Shown here piece after piece: positions 54,937 to 64,000 of a stretch of 64,000 bases of DNA. This DNA comes from Amycolatopsis taiwanensis DSM 45107. Lineage in GTDB: Bacteria; Actinomycetota; Actinomycetes; Mycobacteriales; Pseudonocardiaceae. A program made the translations under genes and the position numbers. The stretch spans positions 1 to 64,000 of the forward strand of contig NZ_JAFB01000038.1 in NCBI RefSeq assembly GCF_000519205.1. Reading direction: 5' to 3'. Under the pieces are notes generated by a model. That model did not search any database and was not told the DNA's origin. It worked only from the letters and a program-made list of their open reading frames with translations. Within the stretch, counting starts at the first letter, position 1. Each line of letters starts with the position of its first letter.

Positions 54937-55764
54937 TCACATGTGGGTGCGGGCCGACCACAGTTCGGGAAAGACCGCTCGTGCCAGGCTCCGTTCCAGC
55001 CACCCGATGCCGGACGAGCCGCCGGTGCCCGGCTTTGCCCCCATCGCACGACGAACCGCGCTCAGATGGTGGTAGCGCCACTCCCCGAACCGCTCGGCGA
55101 CCTCGGCGAGGGCTTCGCCCAGCATTCTGAGGTGGTTGTCCGGGCCATCGTCGGAGTAGATCGCCACCCACGCGGCCTCGACGGCCGGGTGGGGCACGTG
55201 CTCGAGGGTGAAATCGCGGTCGAGCACGGCGCGCGGGATCTCGTGGCCGTGCGCGGCGAGCACGGCGACCGTGTCGTCCCAGATGCTCGGCTCTTCGAGC
55301 GAGCGCAGCAGCTCCCGGTGGGTGGCCACATCTCGCTTGAACAGACGGATCAGCGAAGCGGTCCTCAACCCCAGCCTGAATTCCAGCCGCCGGTACATCG
55401 CCGACTGCATGCCCGATGCGTCGCCCAGCTGCGCGCGGAAACGATTGAAGTCGGCCGGGGTCATCCAGCGCAGGCTCTGCCAGCTGGCGTCGAGGCCCTC
55501 CAGATGCAGCGCGGCGCGGCGCAGGGGCGCGAGCGACGACCAGATCTCACCGGCGCGCAACTGCCGCTGCGCCTCGCGGAGTTCGGAGTCGATGAGCCGG
55601 AAGTACAACTCCATGATCTGGCTGACCACCAGGAAGGACATCTCGCCGGGGTCATCGGTGCGCGGTCGCTGAAGACTGTGCAGGGTTGTGGCCTCGACAT
55701 AGCGGTCGTAGGGCACGCGCCCGTCGAAGTCGACGATCAGAGTGTCAACGCTCGGTTCGCTCAT
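54937..55764 (-). CDS. Tryptophan 2,3-dioxygenase-family heme enzyme (active-site His replaced by Ser)
   Basis: A 275-residue member of the TDO family (heme-dependent aromatic oxygenases). The Arg/Ser substrate region FRAQLGDASGMQSAMYRRLE, the heme His region EWRYHHLSAV (H232/H233) and the loop GTGGSSG are kept. At the position where TDOs have FxxxHQ the sequence is FLVVSQ, with Ser48 replacing the distal histidine, as in IDO. The substrate may therefore differ from tryptophan. ATG with GGAGGG upstream. No kynurenine genes follow. It is divergent from an Lrp-type regulator. Confidence 0.85.
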   Translation of the reverse strand: MSEPSVDTLIVDFDGRVPYDRYVEATTLHSLQRPRTDDPGEMSFLVVSQIMELYFRLIDSELREAQRQLRAGEIWSSLAPLRRAALHLEGLDASWQSLRWMTPADFNRFRAQLGDASGMQSAMYRRLEFRLGLRTASLIRLFKRDVATHRELLRSLEEPSIWDDTVAVLAAHGHEIPRAVLDRDFTLEHVPHPAVEAAWVAIYSDDGPDNHLRMLGEALAEVAERFGEWRYHHLSAVRRAMGAKPGTGGSSGIGWLERSLARAVFPELWSARTHM

Positions 55765-55895
55765 AAGCACCCTCCGCAAGGATTATGCCCCGGTGAACAG
55801 GCGGACGGAATGCCATTTCAACGGCGATACCCGTGTTCAGCCGTGACTTCCTCCGCATATGCTGCGATCTACTTAACAAACGAGAGGACGTCCTG

Positions 55896-56333
55896 GTGGA
55901 CGAGATGGACTGGGAGATCCTGCGGGAGCTCCAGGACAACGCGCGGTTGTCCTTCAACGAGTTGTCCCGGCGCGTGCACCTGTCGCCACCCGCCGTGGCA
56001 GAGCGCGTACGCCGGCTGGAGACGGCCGGCGTGATCACCGGCTACCACGCGGAAATCGACGCAGAACGCGTCGGCTGGGGCGTGAACGCGTTCATTCGGA
56101 TGTCGTGCTACGGGCAGCACTGCGTGCTGCGCGACCCGGAGGTGCCCGGCTGGCCCGAGATCCGCGAGATTCACCGGGTCACCGGCGACGCCTGCAGCAT
56201 CCTCAAGGTGGCCGCCGAATCCATGGCGACGTTCGAGCGGCTGATCGACCGGCTCGCCCGTTACGGCCGCCCGTCCAGCACCATGATCCTGTCCACCCCG
56301 CTCCCCCGGCACGCCCTGGCTCGCGGCGAGTGA
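55896..56333 (+). CDS. Lrp/AsnC-family transcriptional regulator
   Basis: A 145-residue regulator. The HTH is MDWEILRELQDNARLSFNEL followed by HLSPPAVAERVRRLETAGVI. The RAM/ACT-like ligand domain follows (VTGDACSILKVAAESM). These proteins sense amino acids. It is divergent from the TDO-like gene (130 bp apart), so it probably controls it in response to an aromatic amino acid. The start is GTG at 55896 (AGAGGACG upstream) or ATG at 55905. Confidence 0.92.
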   Translation: MDEMDWEILRELQDNARLSFNELSRRVHLSPPAVAERVRRLETAGVITGYHAEIDAERVGWGVNAFIRMSCYGQHCVLRDPEVPGWPEIREIHRVTGDACSILKVAAESMATFERLIDRLARYGRPSSTMILSTPLPRHALARGE

Positions 56334-56593
56334 AGCGGTACCAGCAGAACATGATCCCACCTTGGGAAAATGCGACATTTGACGTATCCAAGACGCGACA
56401 GTAAACCTCGGCGCTTGCTCCAAAACTCGAGGGAGTATTGAATTCGTTGTGTCCCAGCGATCTCGTGTCTATCGGCAGTGACGCAGATGGGTGGATCGGT
56501 TTTTCCGCATTGCCCACGCTGTTGGAGTCGGCTTACTGTGGCGTGGTTGTCGTGCGTGCGTGAGATCACTATCTCAAGGCCGAGGAGATGATC

Positions 56594-57475
56594 ATGCCAT
56601 TCCGCATCCAGCCGCATGTCCGCCTGCACGAGTGGGTTGCCGACGAGCTGGGATTCTTCGGTGCCGAGGGGTTGGACTACGAGTTCGACCCGGACGGGTT
56701 CGCGGGGAGTTCGGCCGAGGCGTCGATCACGTCGGCGGCGGACGTGCCGGCGCAGATCAGGAGCGGGGCATTCGAGGACATGCAGCAGGGCCGGAGTTCC
56801 GATGTGTCGTGTGCCTGCCACTGGGCGGTGAACGCGGCGTCGGCCGGGAACCATGGCAGGATGTACGGGAAGGCATACTCCGTTTGTCCTTCGGGAATCT
56901 TTGTCGCGCCGGAGTCGGACCTGCACCGGCCGAACGATCTTGCCGGGGTGGACGTGGGCGTGGGCTACCACTCCGGTAGTCATTACTCCGCGCTACAGGC
57001 ACTCGAAGCCTTCCTCGACACCGACCGTATCCGGCTCAGTTTCGTCGGGCGCCCCTTCGACCGGGCGCGGTTGCTGGTCGATCGCCGGATTCCCGCGGTG
57101 AACGCGTGGGGGGCCATGTACTACTTGTTGGAGCAACTCGGTTTCCGCAAGCTGGTCGACACGACGTTCATCATGGGCTTCCTGGTCTCCGCGACGTCGG
57201 CCGCCGAGGATGTCGAGCGTTACTTCCGCGCACTGCTGCGGGCACAGCAGGAGATCGACATGGACCCGCACCGGCACACCCACTACTGGGACCGGGAGCT
57301 CCCCGACGCTCTGTCCGAACTTGTCGACGTGCGGCGGTTCGGGCCGGGCGAGCGGATTGTTCCACAGCCCTATACCAGGGAGATGTTCGAGCGCACGCAC
57401 CACTGGATGCGCGGCTGGCAGTTGGTGGATGTCGGTGAGGCCCAGCGCACGTACGAGGAGGCCGTGCTCGCCTGA
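56594..57475 (+). CDS. Cytoplasmic THI5/NMT1-like (periplasmic-binding-fold) protein with CxCH motif
   Basis: A 293-residue protein with the fold of NMT1/THI5-type or ABC-substrate-binding proteins. It opens RIQPHVRLHEWVADELGFF, with VGVGYHSGSHYSALQALE later. No signal peptide or lipobox is present and no ABC transporter genes are near, so it is probably cytoplasmic. SSDVSCACHWA has C73, C75 and H76, which could bind metal; the THI5 pyrimidine synthase also relies on a Cys cluster. It may be an enzyme rather than a binding protein. ATG chosen at 56594 because GAGGAG lies six nt upstream. The ~260-bp region before it is relatively AT-rich. Confidence 0.7.
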   Translation: MPFRIQPHVRLHEWVADELGFFGAEGLDYEFDPDGFAGSSAEASITSAADVPAQIRSGAFEDMQQGRSSDVSCACHWAVNAASAGNHGRMYGKAYSVCPSGIFVAPESDLHRPNDLAGVDVGVGYHSGSHYSALQALEAFLDTDRIRLSFVGRPFDRARLLVDRRIPAVNAWGAMYYLLEQLGFRKLVDTTFIMGFLVSATSAAEDVERYFRALLRAQQEIDMDPHRHTHYWDRELPDALSELVDVRRFGPGERIVPQPYTREMFERTHHWMRGWQLVDVGEAQRTYEEAVLA

Positions 57476-57581
57476 CACTGTCCATTGTGGTCGGCGCTGG
57501 ACGACGCCGTGGACCGTCCGCAACAGACAGACAGGTCAACCCGGCCGTCACGAGAGGTCCCTCTGCCGGGACCGGGTCGGC

Positions 57582-58331
57582 TCACTCGGTGAGGAACCGG
57601 CCGAGCGCGGCCACGCCGATGACCGCGATCACCACGCGCAGCGCGGTCGGCGGGAGTTTACGCCCGATCTTGGCGCCGACCAGGGCACCGAACGTGGAAC
57701 TGACCGCGAGGACCGCGACCACCGGCCAGTTGATCGGTGCGATGACCGCATAGATCGCGCCGGCCACGAGGTTGACCACGGCGGCCAGCGCGTTCTTGAA
57801 AGCGTTCAGCCGCTGTAACGAGTCAGCCAACAGCAACCCCATCACACCGATCAGCAGGACGCCCTGCGCGGCGGTGAAATACCCGCCATACACCCCGATG
57901 AGAAAGATGAGCACATACAGCAGTGGTGCCGAATGTGGCGCGCCGGTACGAGGACGTATCCGCTTGACCAACAAGGGCTGGGCCACGACGAGCACGACCG
58001 CGATCCCGATCAACGCCGGCACGACGACCTCGAACGCACCATGCGGCAACAAAAGGAGAAGCATCGCACCGCCGACGGCACCGAGCATGGACGCCGTCGC
58101 GTAACGGATCAGCCGGTCGCGCTGTCCGTGAAGCTCATGGCGGTACCCGTACGCGCCGGCGATCGTGCCGCTGATCAGCCCTACCGCGTTCGACGTCGTC
58201 GCAGTCACCGGTGGATAGCCAAGCGCCACGAGCACCGGGAAGGTCACCAGGGTGCCCGAGCCGACGACCGTGTTGATCGTGCCGGCCCACAGCCCGGCGA
58301 GCGTGATCAGCACACCCTGCCACCAAGTCAT
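57582..58331 (-). CDS. TauE/SafE-family membrane permease
   Basis: A 249-residue protein with eight hydrophobic segments. Family features are LWAGTINTVVGSGTLVTFPV near the N-terminus and GVYGGYFTAAQGVLLIGVMG midway. It is implicated in export or import of sulfur-containing anions or organosulfonates. The ATG chosen (58329-58331) fits the family; the ribosome-binding site is weak. It converges with the THI5-like gene. Confidence 0.9.
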   Translation of the reverse strand: MTWWQGVLITLAGLWAGTINTVVGSGTLVTFPVLVALGYPPVTATTSNAVGLISGTIAGAYGYRHELHGQRDRLIRYATASMLGAVGGAMLLLLLPHGAFEVVVPALIGIAVVLVVAQPLLVKRIRPRTGAPHSAPLLYVLIFLIGVYGGYFTAAQGVLLIGVMGLLLADSLQRLNAFKNALAAVVNLVAGAIYAVIAPINWPVVAVLAVSSTFGALVGAKIGRKLPPTALRVVIAVIGVAALGRFLTE

Positions 58332-58512
58332 GACGGCAACACTACGAACGGTTGAGCAATCAGCCACCATGACGCTCGTCACCAGGACAGGGCGCCGTCA
58401 CGGACTATTTGTCCCGATCTCCCAGACGCGCACCCCGCCCGGTGTCCGGAACCCGAACCGACAATGGCTATGGCACTGCCGCCCCAGCCTCAGCGAGTCC
58501 ACTGTGGATCAG

Positions 58513-60672
<2,160 letters not shown>

Positions 60673-60784
60673 GACACCAGGGTAAGCGCGCCCACCGACA
60701 TTTTCGCGGGCCGGGCCGAAGACCTCCGGAAGCCGGCGGCGGCTCTCCGGCCGCGAATCCGATTATGAAGGTTGCGGCGGAGAG

Positions 60785-61066
60785 CTAGACGGCCTCTCGG
60801 TCCAGGGCGTGGTACTCGCGGCGGTAGTGCTGTCGCGTGGACGCACCCAGGCATGCCTCGCAGGGCATCCCGGCGATGCGGTTCAGGACCTCGGCGTCCC
60901 CCGGCACGATCGCCTCACCGCACAAGGCACGCAACTGATGGGGAATCGGCCCGGCATCCGGGATCGGCACGATGTGGCAGACCCTTCTGCGCTCGCCGAC
61001 GACCCCGCGACGCAGGCGGACGACCGCCATCACTTCGGCCGTCTCGGCGTACACCAGGTTCCCCAT
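60785..61066 (-). CDS. Small Cys-rich hypothetical protein (93 aa)
   Basis: I recognise no named family, though similar small proteins occur in actinobacteria. From the ATG at 61064-61066 it has 93 residues. Four cysteines are spaced RRVCH, LCGEA and PCEACLG, suggesting zinc binding. The C-terminus is basic then acidic (TRQHYRREYHALDREA). It stands alone between uvrB and pucR. A longer start 20 codons upstream is possible. Confidence 0.6.
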   Translation of the reverse strand: MGNLVYAETAEVMAVVRLRRGVVGERRRVCHIVPIPDAGPIPHQLRALCGEAIVPGDAEVLNRIAGMPCEACLGASTRQHYRREYHALDREAV

Positions 61067-61233
61067 GGCTCGGAACTCTAAAGCGGAATAATCGCGAAGG
61101 CTTCGTGCCGAGGACCCAACGATCACCCACCCCGCTGGTGCGCGAGACCAAAATAATCAAAATAATGATCAACCGGCGCCGGAATGACCCTGACCTGCGT
61201 GAATCCGCCCGTGCAGCTGCATGTGCAGGACGC

Positions 61234-62499
61234 TCAGGACGATTTCCGCACCAGCACGGCCGAGCCGAGCCGGTGGCACAGTTTCAGGGCGAGTTCGAGG
61301 TCCAGCCGGTTGTCGGCGACCGGCCGGCCGAGCGTCTCCTCAGCCTTGCGTACCCGGTACTGCACCGAGTTCTTGTGCATCATCAGTTGCGCCGCCGAGG
61401 CCGTGTAGCTCCCGCCGGCGGCCAGGAAGACGCGCAGCGTGTCGCGCAGGCGTTCGTGCTGCTCGTCGTCGATGGCCAGGGGACCGAGCGTGTCGGCCAC
61501 CCACTGCCGCGCCGCGCCAAGGTCGGCCGCCATCAACGCCAGCGCGCCCACGTCCCGGAAGGTCAGCGCACGGTCGCAGTGCTCGCCCGCGGCCAGCGCC
61601 AGGGCGCGCACCCGCTGGGCCTGGTTGTGGCTGCGCCGGAAACCCTCCACGCCCGGCCCCGGCTCGCCCAGCACCAGCCGGATGCCGGGCTCGGCCGCCC
61701 CGAGGACCCGCTCGACCTGCTTTTCGTCCGGCAGTTCGGGCACCTCGAGCGGGAACCACACCCACGCGCACAACTCGTCGTTGGGCACGAACAGCGGCGG
61801 CCCCAGGGCGCCGGCGCACGCGCCGATCTCGGTCGCCACCGCCTCCAGCCGGGACAACGCGTTGCCCTCAACGGAGTCCGGCGCGCACCAGACGATCATC
61901 GCGACATGGACGCCCCGCAGCCGGTAGCCGAGGTCGAGCTCGGCCGCGTCGAGGTCGGTGGCGTCGCCCGCGAGCAACGCGCGCACCCGCGCGGCGCGGG
62001 CCGTGCTGCGGTTGAGCAGCCAGCGGTCCCGCTCCTCCTGATAGGCCGACACCACCTGCTGGATGACCCGGTCGATGAAGGCGAAGGTGACGGTGAGCGT
62101 ACGGCTCATCACGGCCGCCATCATCTCCGTGCCGGTGACCTCCTTGCCGATCACCGCCACGCCGTGCTCGAGAATCGCGCTCACGGCCAGGTAATACGCG
62201 CGGATCAGGTCGATCACCGGGGTGCCGCGCTGCGCCAGCCGGCGGGCGTACTCCATCGCAGCCGCCGGAGCCTCCACTCGGGTCGGGTCGATGTCGTGCT
62301 GGAAGATCTGCAATGCGGTCTCGATGTTCTGGTACAGGCTCGCCGAAAGCAGCCCGACCACGCTCTCCTCGTCCCGCACCAGATGCGGCAGTTCGCGCGC
62401 ATACAGGTCGATCATCTCGGCCGTCAGGTCCTCGGCGCGATCCCGCACTATCGCGGCGATCCGGCCCATCTGGTCGATCACGACGTCCTTCTCCACCAC
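61234..62499 (-). CDS. PucR-family transcriptional regulator
   Basis: A 421-residue regulator with a PucR C-terminal HTH: GGSYTASAAQLMMHKNSVQY then RVRKAEETLGRP and LDLELALKL. The N-terminal region has helical segments (for example ELPHLVRDEESVVGLLSASL) found in CdaR/PucR proteins, and a GGDEF-like middle part with AVEGN. The target genes are unknown; no purine-catabolism genes are near. The start is GTG (two GTGs in tandem). It is divergent from the DUF402 gene. Confidence 0.9.
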   Translation of the reverse strand: MVEKDVVIDQMGRIAAIVRDRAEDLTAEMIDLYARELPHLVRDEESVVGLLSASLYQNIETALQIFQHDIDPTRVEAPAAAMEYARRLAQRGTPVIDLIRAYYLAVSAILEHGVAVIGKEVTGTEMMAAVMSRTLTVTFAFIDRVIQQVVSAYQEERDRWLLNRSTARAARVRALLAGDATDLDAAELDLGYRLRGVHVAMIVWCAPDSVEGNALSRLEAVATEIGACAGALGPPLFVPNDELCAWVWFPLEVPELPDEKQVERVLGAAEPGIRLVLGEPGPGVEGFRRSHNQAQRVRALALAAGEHCDRALTFRDVGALALMAADLGAARQWVADTLGPLAIDDEQHERLRDTLRVFLAAGGSYTASAAQLMMHKNSVQYRVRKAEETLGRPVADNRLDLELALKLCHRLGSAVLVRKSS

Positions 62500-62558
62500 A
62501 AGATCACCCTACCGTCGCAGTACTGGCTTTCGCGGCGCCAAGCAGGAGAATCTCTGCT

Positions 62559-63074
62559 ATGGAACCGATCCACCCGCCGAAGATCGAAATCTTCGACCTC
62601 GCCGCCGGGGTCAACACCGATCCCAAGGGGATCGAGCGCGAGGTCGAGCAGTACCGCGTAGCGGAGTTCGGCCTCTACCTCGCGCGCCCCGCGCCCGGGC
62701 GCAAGCAGTTCGACTATCTCGAATCCTGGCTCCTGCCCGGGCTCGGCCTGCGGCTGACCGACTTCTGGTTCACCCCGGGACACGAGCGGGACCAGGACGT
62801 CTACTTCGACGTGGTGACCATCGACACCGGCGCGCGGGTGTGGCGGACCACCGACCTGTATCTGGACCTGGTCCTGCGGGAGGGGCGCGGGCTGGAGGTG
62901 CTGGACACCGACGAGTTGCTGGCCGCGACCTCGGCCGGGCTCCTGTCCCCGGCCGAGGCACACCGGGCGCTGGAGATCGTTTACCGCACGGTCGCCGGCC
63001 TCGCCGCCCACGGATACCGGCTGGACGACTGGCTTTCCAGCATGGACATCGAGCTGAGCTGGAAGCGCCGCTGA
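62559..63074 (+). CDS. DUF402 (FomD/Ntdp-like) hydrolase
   Basis: A 171-residue protein of DUF402, which includes FomD and nucleoside-tri/diphosphate phosphatases. Conserved carboxylate-rich segments are seen: DFWFTPGHERDQDVYFDVV and DLYLDLVLREGRGLEVLDTD. The ATG has AGGAG about 11 nt upstream. The reaction is probably phosphoester or phosphoanhydride hydrolysis, but the substrate is unknown. It starts 60 bp from the pucR start. Confidence 0.83.
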   Translation: MEPIHPPKIEIFDLAAGVNTDPKGIEREVEQYRVAEFGLYLARPAPGRKQFDYLESWLLPGLGLRLTDFWFTPGHERDQDVYFDVVTIDTGARVWRTTDLYLDLVLREGRGLEVLDTDELLAATSAGLLSPAEAHRALEIVYRTVAGLAAHGYRLDDWLSSMDIELSWKRR

Positions 63075-63380
63075 TCGTCCCACCGGCGCGCGGTCCGTGC
63101 ACCGGTCGGACGTCCGGAGTCCGGCCGCCGCCGGGATGCTCGATCGCGCCGCGAGAAAGCCGCGAGAAAGACGAAAACGGCGTGAACCAAATGGCGTCCG
63201 GGTGCGTCGAACTGGCAGCTCTGGCGAAACAGCCGGTGTTCACGCGGGCCGCCGCGACAGCGCGGATGCCCGCGATGAGCGGCCGGCACGACCGTTTCGG
63301 CGGCGAGCCAGGTTTCCTGGCCGCTGGTCGGCATCGACTTGGGGGTATGCCGACCAGCGGCCGGGCCTTCCGGAGGGCAC

Positions 63381-63423
63381 GAGTGGCCCGTTCATGCCGT
63401 ATTTCGGGAGTAACGGGTCACTC
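63381..63423. repeat. REP-like inverted repeat
   Basis: GAGTGGCCCGTT and AACGGGTCACTC pair over 12 bases with one G-T wobble and a 19-nt loop. The shape and the ending ACTCATG resemble short dispersed palindromes of high-GC actinobacteria. The sequence is seen once in this window. Confidence 0.6.
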
Positions 63424-63581
63424 ATGCGGTCACCGGGTTGACGAGGCCCTGTGCGCGCCGGCCGGTGCACGCGTGGCTGCCCGGCCGCCAGACATCGTGC
63501 AGCTGCCGGACGTTGTCCTGCCTGGGTGGTCGAGCGACACTCGCGGGCCGCGGCAAGGCCGGAGACCGGTGCGCCCAGCCT

Positions 63582-63728
63582 CCCGAACCAGGAAGATGGT
63601 CGCCCGAACCAGGAAGCTGGCCGCCTGAACCGGGAAGATGGCCGCCTGAAGCCGGAACTCGGCTGTCTGGGGCGGGGACACGCGCGCCTGGATCGGGGAC
63701 ACGGGTGGTTGGGGCGGGGACACGGCGT
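63582..63728. repeat. 21-bp tandem repeat, seven degenerate units
   Basis: Seven 21-nt units lie head to tail: the first three share CCCGAACCAGGAAG-type sequence, and the last four drift to GGGGCGGGGACACG-type. The period is a multiple of three, so both strands stay open through it and encode seven-residue repeats such as PEPGRWP. There is no spacer variation, so it is not a CRISPR. Confidence 0.85.
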
Positions 63729-63750
63729 GGTGTGGGCGGGTGTGGGCGGG

Positions 63751-64000
63751 TCAGGCGAGGGGGCCGGGCGACCAGCCGGTCTCGGCCGCCCAGGTCTCCG
63801 CGCGGGCGAAGGCGGCGTTGACCCAGCCCTGTTTCTCCTCGGCGTAGCCGTCGGTCGTTTCGTGTTCTTCGGCGAGCCGGTACTTGACGGCGGCATAGGC
63901 GTCGCATTCGGCGGGATGGGCGCGGAGGAACTCGGCGAACAGCAGCGCCAGGCGCCAGGCCGGGGTGGCCGGCGACCGCACATGCAGGTTCACCGGGCGC
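63751..64000 (-). CDS. GrpB-family protein, C-terminal part (cut by window end)
   Basis: The last 83 codons of a longer gene whose start lies right of the window. PVNLHVRSPATPAWRLALLF followed by FLRAHPAECDAYAAVKYRL matches the C-terminal region of GrpB/Dephospho-CoA-kinase-associated proteins, usually ~170-190 residues. A GTG that could start at 63993 is just an internal Val. The biochemical role of GrpB is not well defined; it is a nucleotidyltransferase-fold protein. Confidence 0.78.
   Translation of the reverse strand, partial: RPVNLHVRSPATPAWRLALLFAEFLRAHPAECDAYAAVKYRLAEEHETTDGYAEEKQGWVNAAFARAETWAAETGWSPGPLA

Larger units (their letters stand above)
63075..63750. other. Gene-free region with repeats
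   Basis: No convincing gene lies in these 676 bp; the long frames seen have no family similarity. Contents recognised: a short direct repeat of GCCGCGAGAAA at 63152-63173, an inverted repeat at 63381-63423 and a 21-bp tandem array at 63582-63728. The tail contains further GTGTGGGCGGG repeats near 63730-63750. Confidence 0.6.

Noticed and set aside
63582-63728. CRISPR array
   Set aside because: Units follow each other without spacers and degrade along the array; no cas genes are present.

Overview
The window is high-GC (roughly 70 %), dense bacterial DNA. Gene content and order point to an actinobacterium, most likely Pseudonocardiaceae and Amycolatopsis-like. The evidence is an actinobacterial rrn leader, infC starting with ATC, a DUF664/DinB mycothiol-transferase-type protein, an MmpS-like protein, an unbroken arg operon beside pheST, and many GTG/TTG starts. 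The genus is inferred from style and synteny, not proven.

Left third (1-30 kb), core region, nearly all on the minus strand. In transcription order from the right: uvrA and an SRPBCC gene; infC-rpmI-rplT-SPOUT rRNA methyltransferase-pheS-pheT; the arginine operon argC-J-B-D-F-R-G-H; mpg; tyrS; and the first ~173 nt of a 16S rRNA gene running off the left edge. Embedded in this order are an S33 secreted peptidase, an AlkD-like glycosylase, a small HTH-like protein, a truncated methyltransferase pseudogene, DUF1844, RidA, a D-serine-dehydratase-like enzyme, a YbjQ protein, an acyltransferase and a metallo-beta-lactamase-fold hydrolase.

Middle (30-49 kb), accessory region. Two separate TetR/flavin-monooxygenase divergons (one TetX-like, one rifampicin-monooxygenase-like), each with a palindromic operator candidate, flank a GNAT gene and a vapBC toxin-antitoxin pair. 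A LacI-controlled sugar module follows: isomerase, FGGY kinase and a complete ribose-type ABC importer. The same palindrome lies before the isomerase and before the importer ATPase. Next come an S9 peptidase and a TerC membrane protein, whose leader looks like a manganese-type riboswitch with a hairpin that buries the terC Shine-Dalgarno.

Right part (49-64 kb). A 922-residue protein joins an extracellular alpha/beta hydrolase to a cytoplasmic ABC ATPase and is coupled to its permease. Then come VOC and ketopantoate-reductase-like genes, a tryptophan-dioxygenase-like gene with His replaced by Ser at the active site, an Lrp regulator, a cytoplasmic THI5-like protein with a CxCH motif, TauE, uvrB, a Cys-rich small protein, PucR, a DUF402 protein and the C-terminal part of a GrpB protein cut by the window end.

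The most unusual signal is a family of short reading frames (16-67 codons) between unrelated genes: before mpg, argD, argB and the ABC-2 permease. Each ends in an AEE-type tail whose codons are the Shine-Dalgarno, and each stops inside the next start codon (NTGA overlap). Three also start inside the previous stop codon. Two share a 47-nt identical hairpin block. They look like a dispersed element that preserves translational coupling.
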